64,000 nucleotides of DNA from positions 9,141,501 through 9,205,500 of the forward strand of contig OU015670.1 in the NCBI GenBank assembly GCA_907165275.2, read 5' to 3'. Below are positions 34,752-41,900 of the stretch, in pieces (the stretch's first letter is position 1; every line of letters begins with the position of its first letter). The position numbers were made by a program, and so were the translations under genes. Below the pieces are notes generated by a model, which saw only the letters and a list, made by a program, of their open reading frames with translations, had not been told where the DNA came from and did not search any database. The stretch comes from Zygaena filipendulae. Lineage: Eukaryota; Arthropoda; Insecta; Lepidoptera; Zygaenidae.

Positions 34752-37607
34752 TTGTACCAGCCAAAGGTGGTACCGACTATAGAAGGTACCGATCATAGGT
34801 GGTACAGATCATAGGTGGCACCGGCCATAAGTTGTACCAGCCAAAGGTGGTACCGGCCAGAGGTTGTACCAACCATAGGTTGTACCAGCCAAAGGTGGTA
34901 CCGTCTATAGATGGTACCGCTCGTAAATGATACCGAACATAGGTTGTACAAGCCATAGGTGGTACCGACCATAGGTTGTACCAGATAAAGGTGGTACCGT
35001 CTATAGATGGTACCGATCATAAATGATACCGAACATAGGTTGTACCAGCCATAGGTGGTACCGACCATAGGTGGTACCGACCATAGGTGGTACCGACCAT
35101 AGGTGGTACCGACCATAGGTGGTACCGACCATAGGTGGTACCGACCATAGGTGGTACCGACCATAGGTTGTACCAGCCAAAGGTTGTACCGACCATAGGT
35201 TGTACCAGCCAAAGGTGGTACCGTCTATAGATGGTACCGATCATAAATGATACCGAACATAGGTTGTACCAGCCATGGGTGGTACCGACCATAGGTGGTA
35301 CCGACCATAGGTGATACCGACTATAGATGGTACCGACTATAGATGGTACCGACTATAGATGGTACCGACTATAGATGGTACCGACTATAGATGGTCCAGC
35401 GGTGGATACCTTTTCTGTATCCCTGACAGCGTGAATACCCTCAATACGTACAAAAGTCATCACTACTAGAACTTCGGTACAAACTTTGCTATCGCTGGCC
35501 AGTCTCGCGATCAGTTTCTCGACTTTCTTCAGTTTGCTCTCTTCAGTCTTCTTTCGCTTCTTCGCCTTCTTGTGTGAGTGCGCGCGCGGCTCCGGCTCGG
35601 GCGGGCGGTCGGCGACCGAGTCGTCATCGGACGCGGCGCGCTCGTACATTGAGTGCACGCTTGGTGAATCTACAACCAAGACCACAGATAAAGAAATGTT
35701 TAACTAGAGAGGCAAAGTAGGTGGGGCGGGAACGCCAAACGATTATGAGCGAAAGCTCATAACTCCCCAAAACTTTGTCCGCATCCCAAATAGTATGTAT
35801 ATAAATATGTTTGTGTGTGTGACAAGTAGCTTCGTGTGCGACAATCAGCTGGCAACACTAATTTTAATCTGTTTTTTTTTCATAATAAACTGAGTTGATG
35901 CGGTGTTCTATCTATTACTAATTTACTACTTTCTACTACTACCATCACTTGGTTTCCGCATTAACTTAAGGTTTGTGTTGTACTGTTAAATATGCTATGA
36001 TAATTCTTGGTAAACTGAATGGTAAATACTAGTAGTATTATATAAAAATCCCATGTTTTATTCCCTAATCTCTTCTTCTAATGAACCAATTTCAATAAAA
36101 TTTTGCACATGTGCGATGTGTCCTGCTCGGTCCAACTAGGATAGGAAAAAGACAGCCCTGCTGAGTTTCTTGTCAGTACTTCTCAGTAGAGGACGTATTC
36201 CGAACTGACGGTAATTTGTAGCTCTGAGAACCTGCTGACAAGTGGTGGTAGCAACCAATCATAAGTAATAAATAGTTTTTGAAATTATGAATTTTGAAAT
36301 TTTGACACTTTTTAAATTCACAAAATTGAGACAGTTTGTAGATAAATAAATAAAATGTGTTCTGTGGTTACCATCTTCATAGTCAGTGTGTGCCTTCGCC
36401 TCATCCTTCACATACACCAGCTGGACCTCAGCTGGCAGTGCAGGGGGGTCCACCTCCCCGGGCGCTATGCTGACCGCCTCCCTACACTGCACCCTGAGCC
36501 GTGATGGGCGAATCACCTCTGTCAGCAGGCATTCGTGGAGATTCTACAAGACGGCAACCACAAGTAATGCATTTGGTGATGACAATTGATATAGTGGTAA
36601 AAATTTACTGCTATGCCAGGTGGCGATGCTGACAATTCAATCATCTCGCACTTTAATGTTTTAATGTGAAATATCAGCACCTATAGAAAATACCTGTGTA
36701 GTTGGTTAATAAAAAAACCAATATCTTGGCTAAGTCAATGCAACTGGTATATAAAAATACTAATATTTCAAGCCCTTCTTATGGGTAGCCTTCAGTATGA
36801 CCTCAAAAGTGTTCCAATAAATAAAGGGGGGAAGGGTATTATGCATACCTCATGAGTGTAAGTTTGCAGTATTCTGTGACAGTCTTGCACTTGCTCCCTG
36901 AAGGAGACACACTTCTTGATCATAGTGTCGCATTCCCAACATATGCGTATGCATGTTTGCAGTGTGGTGCTGAGCTAAAGATTTAAATTGGAATGATGGT
37001 ATTTATATTAATGACACTGCTGTTAGACTAGTGGTTAGCAAACATTACTGGTACCAACACAGCAGTTTCGATTCCCTTATCCTACATCAGGAGAAACACA
37101 TATTAAAAACGTATTAAAACATTTAACTGGTACCGCAGGTTGAGCAGGCTCTGCTTAGTTTGGGTGCAATAATGTTCAAGCATTATTGAAATATTACCTC
37201 AATTTAATTTTCGGCTTCTATTCTATATTTTTAAATATGGAGAGCACTACATATTAAGAAGCAATAGGCATTTTGAAGAGCACTAGCCATTCTGGGGAGC
37301 ACGAGGCATTCTGAGAGGGCACCATTTGGCATTCTAGGGAGCAGTACCCGCAGTACCCATCTTGGCAGGCACTAGTCATTCTGGGAGGCGGTAGAGGGCG
37401 ACAGATGCCCTATGGTATAGCACGAGTAAAACCGTGAGAAACAAAAAAATTATAAAAACTTACGGGTATTTCATTTATTATATCTAAATAATATTGCTTT
37501 ATTTTTAGATCAGTTATTTCATGTAGGGTACGACCGACACATAGGCAAGCTTTGCACAACAGTTTGTAAACGAGTTCGCCTTTATTTTCAACTAATTCCA
37601 CTTGCAT
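19188..37607 (-). CDS. Gene C: ZAD protein with 11 C2H2 fingers (14 exons, 640 aa)
   Basis: Exons in order: 37607..37464, 36974..36849, 36543..36372, 35669..35410, 30482..30288, 28044..27956, 27281..27147, 26913..26806, 25047..24945, 24100..23979, 21787..21679, 21191..21093, 20158..20042, 19331..19188 (TAG). All borders are GT/AG and phases join to 1923 nt. Order: ZAD; acidic/proline linker; a lysine-rich block ([17 protein letters not shown]) in exon 4; [10 protein letters not shown] before finger 1 in exon 5; then fingers 2-11, six of them split by introns; and a short proline-rich C-terminus ([17 protein letters not shown]). Finger 7 has the family's H-x6-H spacing (HLKNSLKH), and finger 10 ends in a classical THTGEKP linker. 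Exons 11 and 12 align with exons 9 and 10 of gene B, including a 99-nt length. Convergent with B and head-to-head with D. Introns hold five minisatellites, an R1 retrotransposon and a degenerate helix-turn-helix pseudogene. Confidence 0.9.
19339..19590 (-). repeat. tRNA-derived SINE, family 2
   Basis: Antisense copy in intron 13 of gene C. The tail (ATT)n is at 19346; the head, at the right, reads on the minus strand GCTAATCAAGAGGTTCCGGG, a tRNA B-box context. The body (CCACTTCACAACACACAGAT...) is shared with 22441..22712. The head is truncated compared with that copy. Confidence 0.75.
20290..21075. repeat. 28-bp minisatellite in intron 12 of gene C
   Basis: About 27 units of GTGTGGTGTCAAATGTGTAG plus TGTGCGTT with variants (GTAGGCGTT, AAAAGTG). 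Blocks of three variant units repeat at 84 bp. It begins about 20 bp from the donor of exon 12 (21092). Plus-strand ORFs here are artefacts. Confidence 0.9.
22441..22712 (-). repeat. tRNA-derived SINE, family 2 (more complete copy)
   Basis: On the minus strand the head reads CCATTGGCGCAATGGTCACC (A box) and GGTTCCGGGTTCGATTCCCG (B box), then a body to an (ATT)n tail. It is the partner of 19339..19590 and lies in intron 10 of gene C. 21790..22440 is otherwise unassigned, with retroposon pieces at 21246..21655. Confidence 0.8.
22995..23218 (-). repeat. CCCGCGGG-type retroposon with (CATC)n
   Basis: Antisense copy from ACTAGTTGTGCCCCGCGATT to TTTATAATATTAGTAT, in the same subfamily as 5668..5876 and 45672..45893. 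Confidence 0.8.
23258..23767. mobile_element. 510-bp element with long terminal inverted repeats and TA target
   Basis: The ends CACACCGGCAGAATTAGCGG and its complement at 23748..23767 continue as inverted repeats for roughly 200 bp (AACATAAAAAGGC, GAGTATAGAAATAATTACG...). Both sides are flanked by TATA, consistent with a TA duplication. No transposase is encoded. It resembles a Tc1/mariner-type MITE. It lies in intron 10 of gene C. Confidence 0.7.
24124..24535 (-). repeat. Two CCCGCGGG-type retroposon copies
   Basis: Antisense copies at 24124..24300, directly upstream of the exon 10 acceptor of gene C (24101), and at about 24395..24535, ended by a MITE. The first ends CCTTTATAATATTAATTTAG. 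Confidence 0.65.
24537..24867. mobile_element. 330-bp-class MITE, terminal variant AATAGGCTAGTTTCC
   Basis: The same internal core as the other copies (AGTCCGTCAGTTAG, TGATGTCA and TGACGTCA, ACGGACTAAAAAG), but a different and again internally matched pair of ends: AATAGGCTAGTTTCCT and AGGAAACTAGCCTATT. It lies 78 bp downstream of the donor of gene C exon 9. Confidence 0.75.
25088..25390. repeat. 16-bp minisatellite in intron 8 of gene C
   Basis: About 18 units of GTGGAGCGGTAGGGGG with ATGG/GTGG and TAGT variants. It ends about 40 bp upstream of the exon 9 acceptor of gene C. Minus-strand proline/serine/tyrosine ORFs here are artefacts. Confidence 0.9.
25391..26459. other. Middle of intron 8 of gene C, nothing recognised
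   Basis: Mixed-composition sequence between two minisatellites. A 72-codon plus-strand frame at 25718..25936 has no recognisable motif. I see no gene or repeat that I can name. Confidence 0.4.
26460..26800. repeat. 16-bp minisatellite at the donor of gene C exon 8
   Basis: About 20 units of GATGGTGCGATAGTGG with GATGTGACAGTGA variants, fading out within about 10-40 bp of the exon 8 donor (26805). This is the second of three 16-bp-period arrays in gene C. Confidence 0.88.
27287..27745. repeat. Short-period tandem repeat in intron 6 of gene C
   Basis: Many degenerate copies of GTAACGTTGC / TTGTAACGTCACGTGTAACG. It reaches to within about 5 bp of the exon 7 acceptor of gene C. The imprecise period of about 10-12 bp makes it distinct from the other arrays. 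Confidence 0.8.
28572..28868 (+). pseudogene. Degenerate helix-turn-helix (DUF4817-like) coding fragment
   Basis: The frame from ATG 28572 reads [20 protein letters not shown]...RRARRMY, stop, then [33 protein letters not shown], stop, AIFDFFERD. This order (F-S/T-N-x-E, VY, R-Y, QRL, G-F, GRPR, FE-D) matches helix-turn-helix domains found in transposon-derived arthropod ORFs. Two in-frame stops make it a pseudogene. It is preceded by a 250-bp GC-rich block (28296..28560). It lies in intron 5 of gene C, on the opposite strand. Confidence 0.5.
28869..29384. other. Intron sequence with no recognised feature
   Basis: AT-rich DNA with a short GC-rich patch at about 29165..29222 (GGCGGCGGCGGCG). 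I see no gene. Confidence 0.4.
29385..29592 (+). repeat. Retroposon copy (subfamily shared with 39966..40213)
   Basis: ATATATAAAATCCTTTGTCC...AAACCGCTGAT...CTGAAACTTGGAGGGTGTG...AAGGGGATGAAAAGGGGTTG...CCGCGGGAACTTCGAAATTA...GGGACAGCTAGTATATA. The 39966..40213 copy aligns along its length. (TA)n follows. Confidence 0.7.
29712..30166 (+). mobile_element. 5'-truncated non-LTR retrotransposon 3' end (CR1/Jockey-like)
   Basis: The frame to the stop at 29942..29944 ends [11 protein letters not shown]...[13 protein letters not shown]...[11 protein letters not shown]...[14 protein letters not shown], the typical C-terminus of a lepidopteran reverse transcriptase ORF. The 3' UTR (CTGCTGAGTTTCTTGTCAGT...AGAGGACGTATTCCGAACTG) ends in repeated TTTTGAATTTTGAATTT rather than poly(A), as CR1-type elements do. 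The 3' UTR recurs at 36148..36300. Confidence 0.7.
31579..34749 (+). mobile_element. R1-clade non-LTR retrotransposon, 5'-truncated, inserted in the minisatellite
   Basis: The insertion breaks the 16-bp array. It carries the ORF at 31662..34550, a 160-bp 3' UTR and a 39-A tail (34711..34749). It is flanked by GGTTGTACCAGCCA at 31565..31578 and 34750..34763, a 14-bp direct repeat. Because the target is repetitive, this could be a target duplication or just array periodicity. ORF1 and the first residues of ORF2 are missing. Confidence 0.88.
31662..34550 (+). CDS. ORF2 of the R1-clade element: endonuclease / reverse transcriptase
   Basis: Uninterrupted 962-codon frame. In-frame sequence upstream of the first ATG ([11 protein letters not shown] at about 31599) shows that the true start is lost, so the ATG at 31662 is arbitrary. 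Apurinic-like endonuclease, residues 1-190 ([10 protein letters not shown] at about 90; LSDHRYVSF near 168). Reverse transcriptase, about 370-660 ([47 protein letters not shown], catalytic YADD near 610). C-terminal zinc motif [20 protein letters not shown] near 883. Known: these activities nick DNA and prime reverse transcription at the target. The intact frame shows a recent insertion. Strand is opposite to the host gene C. Confidence 0.92.
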   Translation: MTQRQIDVAIVSEPIRLGGKGWFCDLSGRAAVVISGNLDVELLGREDGFVSVRVNKHAVFSCYYSPNAEPERFARDLQLLANRVSGCRLPKIVAGDFNAKSPEWGAPAQDWRGRLMAEMLACCDLCVCNIGREPTFVRGTSRSILDVTLADDSAIKSISNWKVLDVETLSDHRYVSFSLRYDTTAKVTSRRGWITQKFDKEAFVCSIGLLSRCQDFKTPDELARSVIALLTQCCNIAMPRKSKRPGIRKVYWWTPEIATLRGQCVKARRAVRRATPEYLSSRINELSSARKILGRAICKAKCDAWKDTLDQLDRDPWGKGYQIVTKRLRAPPTTDSLHPDRVRNIINVLFPGDVDTIMDLPEVLDTPPPWSHEELGSALSRLKLGKAPGPDHLPAIAVRSFGEAYPEVLLDLMNTCLDKGCFPRVWKHAKLVLFKKPAKEHLATPNAFRPICLLSHLGKLFERLIADRLTKDLQNKGDLAESQYGFRKARSTVDALRAICGAIERARQGTWRTRKFCAVITLDVRNAFNSAKYSNILAELLKRNIEPYLIRLIGSYFSDRLIEYDHQLGSEKVEVKRGVPQGSVLAPILWNIMYDGVLKIQFPPGTSVVGYADDLTLIISAKHEEMLMARGNTAVSMVGRWMMERGLELVPEKTEAMLASGRRKHIPVHFTIQGLRIQPKNTVKCLGVLLDKSMTFLPHIKSTAARAAVRCQALGRLMPRIDGPKTLKRRLLTGVIRSILCYAAPVWSRGLNYRIAKTKIDSCYRLAAIRAACLYRTVSYEAAMAIAGIIPIRLIIDESCQAHQLTDKTEKMRADLRRDTLCKWQDLWTDAEKGLWTKTILPDVQKWHKRRFGSVDYFLSQCLSGHGIFNSYRKRIGKAHTDICWYCEDVDTAEHTLFVCPHFEKERELLIRDLTHSISKENMIEVMLGCEGSWNRISDFVTSIMKQKQTFERELEAIDRGG
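36148..36300 (+). repeat. 3' UTR fragment of the CR1/Jockey-like element
   Basis: AAAGACAGCCCTGCTGAGTT...AGAGGACGTATTCCGAACTG...GTAATAAATAGTTTTTGAAA matches 29990..30160. It lies in intron 3 of gene C. Confidence 0.75.
36849..37607 (-). CDS. ZAD module of gene C (exons 1 and 2)
   Basis: Exon 1 (48 codons) starts [22 protein letters not shown] and ends YLDIINEIP before GTAAGT. Exon 2 (42 codons), after TTTAG, carries [18 protein letters not shown] and the helix to QTYTHE before GTATGC. Zinc ligands are CKAC and CWEC. The intron position equals that of the other three genes. Confidence 0.88.
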
Positions 37608-38231
37608 TTTCTATTTGTTTTAAAGACTGGATTTTTATTGATTTTGGCAATTTTCTATAACAAGTGTATACCTAACATATGAAAAGTAAATACTTTGAGA
37701 GATAAATATTCATGTTTAAAAAGTTTAAATTGCAAATAAAACCATTCAAATAAATTAAATCCGATTTAAAAAATTTCAAAATAAAACCAAAACAAACATT
37801 TTTATGCCATAATTGAACTTTTTTTTCGAATTGGTAACAAGATCTCGGTATCTTTGCCACCAATATGATAAAAATATTTGAAAATTCAACTCAAGTCTCA
37901 AACGGAACAATTCCCTAATTTCTATTCAATAATTAACAGCAAATTAAAATTATTAAGGAAATTGTTACTGAAACAGTAGATATTACAAAAAAAATTATAA
38001 AATATATTTTAGGTACCTAAACAAAACCAGTAGCAACTCTCATTTCGACAATATAACAGCGGGCAACACCAAATAAAGCAGCCATTTTGTGTTGTTACAG
38101 TGCCATTGGAATTGCTACGTAATTTTTCGCCTATTTTACATGGAAGTATATCTTTGTGTTGTGATATCGCGTTTATCCAAATAAATAAAGCGAAACTTTT
38201 TAATGGGCAAAAATTGATTTCATCAATTAAA
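37608..38231. promoter_or_regulatory. Divergent intergenic region of genes C and D
   Basis: 624 bp of AT-rich DNA separate the two start codons, mirroring the A/B arrangement. No TATCGATA motif or TATA/initiator pair was found. An in-frame upstream ATG for gene D (38100) exists, but the family's short N-termini favour 38232. Confidence 0.4.
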
Positions 38232-38999
38232 ATGGAACAAGACGTGGATAATGGGTATAGAGCGGTCTGTTGTACATGCTTGAGCACGGACAGAAACTTG
38301 GTCTCAATAAATGGAATATCGCAAATCTACCAAGTTTTTCGCTTGCTTATGTACGATTTCGCGGGTGACAGGGTCAGTATTTAAAAGTTTTTGCTGGAAA
38401 ATCTTATAAAAGTTTTGAGTCAAACAAGTACTTTTTATGCTTACCTACTGAGGCTACAAAAACCACTTCATGGATACTTACCTAGATTGTAGCTTTTATT
38501 TATTTATCCAGGGTACTCTACAGAAAAAGGAAGGTGAAGTTTGTAAGTTTGCATGTACGGGGTTACCTCTGGAACTACTGAACCAATTCTGATGGGAAAC
38601 TACATTATCCCTGGGTGACATAAGTAAGACTTGCCTAGGATCCTAGTATACCTAGTATTATAATATTATCTGTGCCTAGGATATTCATCTTGGAATTTAT
38701 TTGATCTTAATATTTTTTTTTTTTTATTTATAATTTGACACCCAATTAAATCTGAATCAAAACAGAGCTCTGTGTTACTACTGAAATTAATTTTGGTGGG
38801 TGAAACGGCAGGTGATGACTGATGTTATCATCAATTATGTTATTTTATCCAGTTTGGTGACGTACTGTCAGAAATGGAACAGATGTTGTGCTGGGAGTGT
38901 TTGGCGATGATGCGGCGCTTTGTGCGCTTCAAGCAGCAGGTGCAGAGTGCTCAGGAGCACCTGAGGATCATAGCCGTTAGCCAAGAAGAAAACTCACAG
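38232..38999 (+). CDS. ZAD module of gene D (exons 1 and 2)
   Basis: Exon 1 (47 codons) reads MEQDVDNGYRAVCCTCLSTD..., ending LMYDFAGDR before GTCAGT. Exon 2 (49 codons), after TATCCAG, carries MLCWECLAMMRRFVRFKQQV and ends QEENSQ before GTATGG. Zinc ligands are CCTC and CWEC; the intron position is conserved with A-C. Confidence 0.88.
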
Positions 39000-41900
39000 G
39001 TATGGAATTATTCAACTGAAAACCACAGTAAACGCAAGAAGAGTGTAGTAAAGTTCTAGTCAGAATACACATAGTCATATATTCGTACTCTGTAGAGCTG
39101 TTAAAAGTAACAAAAAATAGCATACACACATGTATTCGTTACTTTACCAACCAGTACTCATTACTATCATATTGTTACGTTGCTCGTTACTTTTGATACC
39201 CGATAACATTATTACATCAGGTCGTGTCGCGTATTGCGTACGGTATAATGTTACACACAAATGCATTTCGTTACTTGTTGTGCGAGTAACGAAATGCATT
39301 TGTGTGTAACGTTTTGGTACTCAGTACTCGGTGGCATACCCGTTACTCAATACTGAATACATACGGTTCGCTACAGCTCTAGTACTCTGGTATGGGTGTC
39401 AACGAAAATGAGAGAAACACCGAGGTCTCTCCCGGAGTCGCGAAAACTTTGGCACCATTAGGAAGTTGCTGGGCTTCCTTGGGGTGCTAGGTTGGTACGC
39501 AGCACAATACCCAATACCCACCACACGCAAACTAGGCGCTTGCACGTCGAATTGCAGAAACTAGCCTGCCAACAAATATAAAATAAGATCACAATAGACT
39601 ATTTGATGAAATTTTCCTTTTTAGTCATTAATCATTCATTCAAATCATTAATAAAAAATATTGAACTCGTATTTTTTTCTCTTTTACGTAATAACCAATA
39701 AGAAAATAACAGCAATATATTGAGTCGAAATGTCGCGTGACGACTGACATTATGATCCATACAGTTCATAGACACTAGCTGTCCCCGCCGTTATTTCAAA
39801 GTTCCCGCGGTAATTCCGGGATAAAAAGTACCCTATATCACTCAGGATCACTAGCTAAGTGAAAGAATTTTCAAAACTTCACAAACTCACAAACTTTACC
39901 TCTTTATAATATTAGATAGTATAAATTGTGACATCACAAGCCTCCACTCCGAACTTTAATAAGCTTTATCTATCTATATATAAAATGCTTTGTCCTGAGA
40001 CTGAGGGATCAACACACAAGCACAACCTAAACCGCTGATTGTAGACACCTGAAACTTGGAGGGTGTGTTCTTTGTATGGCGATGGCATCCGATAAGAGAG
40101 AATTTTTGAAAATTCAACCCCTAAGGGGATAGAAAGGGGTTGCAAAGTTTGTATGGAACAATTCCGCGGGAACTTCGAAATTATCGCGGGTGAGACTGCG
40201 CGGGACAGCTAGTCAAAGTATATATTTTTGTTAATTTGAAAAAGCAAAATATAAGTGTCAATTATTTTTTAAAACGAAGTTTTTTATCGTACGGTACAGA
40301 TGGGACTAAACCTGCTTAAATTATGGAATTCCTGCGAGAATACCTAGACAAAAAGTACCCCATGTCCTTCTCTGAACCTCTGACAACGTGTATGCAAAAT
40401 TTCATGTTGATCAGTTGAGCCGTTGAGGTGTGAAAGCGTAACAAGCAAACAAATAAACGAACACAAAAACTCACTTTCACATTTATAATAGTACCTATTA
40501 CCTAAGGATCTTGGACAATGGGGATGTGGACTACTTTTGAAAATCAAAATTCTAATTAGTCCGTCAGTTAGAAAATAAAAAAACAACAGACACGTATTTT
40601 TTGCTTTTTTAAATAAATTAAAATATACAGAGATAAAGCGCATCAAAGTTTAGGGTGAGGGGGTCGTGACGTCACTAACCGCTAAAACCGCCATACAAAC
40701 TGTCAGAATAGTGACGTCACGCGAAATTTCAACTCAATATATCGCCGTTATTTTTTGATTACGTAAAAAAAGAAAAAATACGTGTTCAATATTTTTAATA
40801 ATCTACAAGACGAACTAAAAAATAAAAATTAGTCAACATGCCCATTGCGTATTCCAGAGCGTCGACCACACGTACATGTGCCAGTCGCTGTCGTCGTTGG
40901 AGTGCGTCACCAAGAGCCGCTACGACCAGATATACTTCGACTACACCGCCCGCGAGGAGTGGGCCGGCCCGCGCTACCTGACCATTGAGCCGGGCGCGGT
41001 GGCGGCGCTGGCCGGGGGCGGCGCGGGCGGGGGCGTCAAGGACGAGCGGTACGACGTGGCGCAGGCGGTGCGCGACAACATACACCTGGACATGGATGCA
41101 AACAATATACTGGCCGGTGAGTTTATGTTCACGTTTTTTTTTAATCAAAAACACGAATGGAGCACAATAGATTTGTAAAAAAAAAAAACATTTTAGTTTT
41201 CAACCAGTTTGAAAGAACGCGTTTTTTTAGATCGTCTTTCGGTGCGATGGGAATAAAAGTTTAGCAGAGACAACAGAACAGATATACCAGCCCACTTAGC
41301 TAAGTTGACAATCTATGATCATTTTCACTCTAGAAAACTAATTTAGCATTTCTTCACGTCTTTGACGGGCTTGCTCCATCTACATCAATGTGTTTCCCTG
41401 CCAGGGAACCACCAGTGGTCCGCAAAAGCCAAAATATGGTCCGCAAATGAAGCTCAGAAATGACATTAATACAAAATTACAGAAGTTTATTCTTAAAAAT
41501 ATTATTATTTCTTTTTATGTAATTTCCCATTGAGTTTACTATTACTTTATCTATACTTCTATACTAATATTATAAAGAGCAAAAGTTTGTGAGTTTGTGG
41601 GTTTGTGAGTTTGTGACGTTGTAGGGGGTAATCTCTGGAACTACTGAACCGATTTTGAAAATTCTTTCACCTTTAGGAAGCTGCAGTGATCCTGAGTGTC
41701 ATAGGGTACTTTTTATTCCGGAATTCCCGCGGGAACTCCGAATTTCCCGCGGGTAAAATCACGGGGGAACAACTATCTCTAGATCTACTGAACCGATTTT
41801 GAAAATTCTTTCACTTATAGGGAGCTACAGTGATCCAGAGTGATACAAGGTACTTTCTATCCCGAAATTCCCTCGGGAACTCCGGAGTTTGTGAGTTCGT

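Larger units (their letters stand above)
30523..35395. repeat. 16-bp minisatellite filling intron 4 of gene C, split by an R1-clade element
   Basis: Units of GGTACCGACCATAGGT in a homogeneous form and in a diverged block. The diverged block repeats: TATAGAAGGTA starts at 30537, 31081 and 34778. This is 544 bp apart and then, after removing the 3171-bp insertion and 14-bp duplication, 512 bp apart (34 and 32 units). The array starts about 15 bp after the exon 4 donor of gene C and ends about 40 bp before the exon 5 acceptor. The tyrosine/tryptophan-rich minus-strand ORFs are artefacts. Confidence 0.92.

Noticed and set aside
30552..35292. Tyrosine/tryptophan-rich minus-strand ORFs
   Set aside because: Translations of the 16-bp minisatellite in intron 4 of gene C; several overlapping frames are open for the same reason.
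38100..38231. Longer N-terminus for gene D from the in-frame ATG at 38100
   Set aside because: The extra 44 residues have no counterpart in genes A-C, whose ZAD begins soon after the start; it is more likely 5' UTR.
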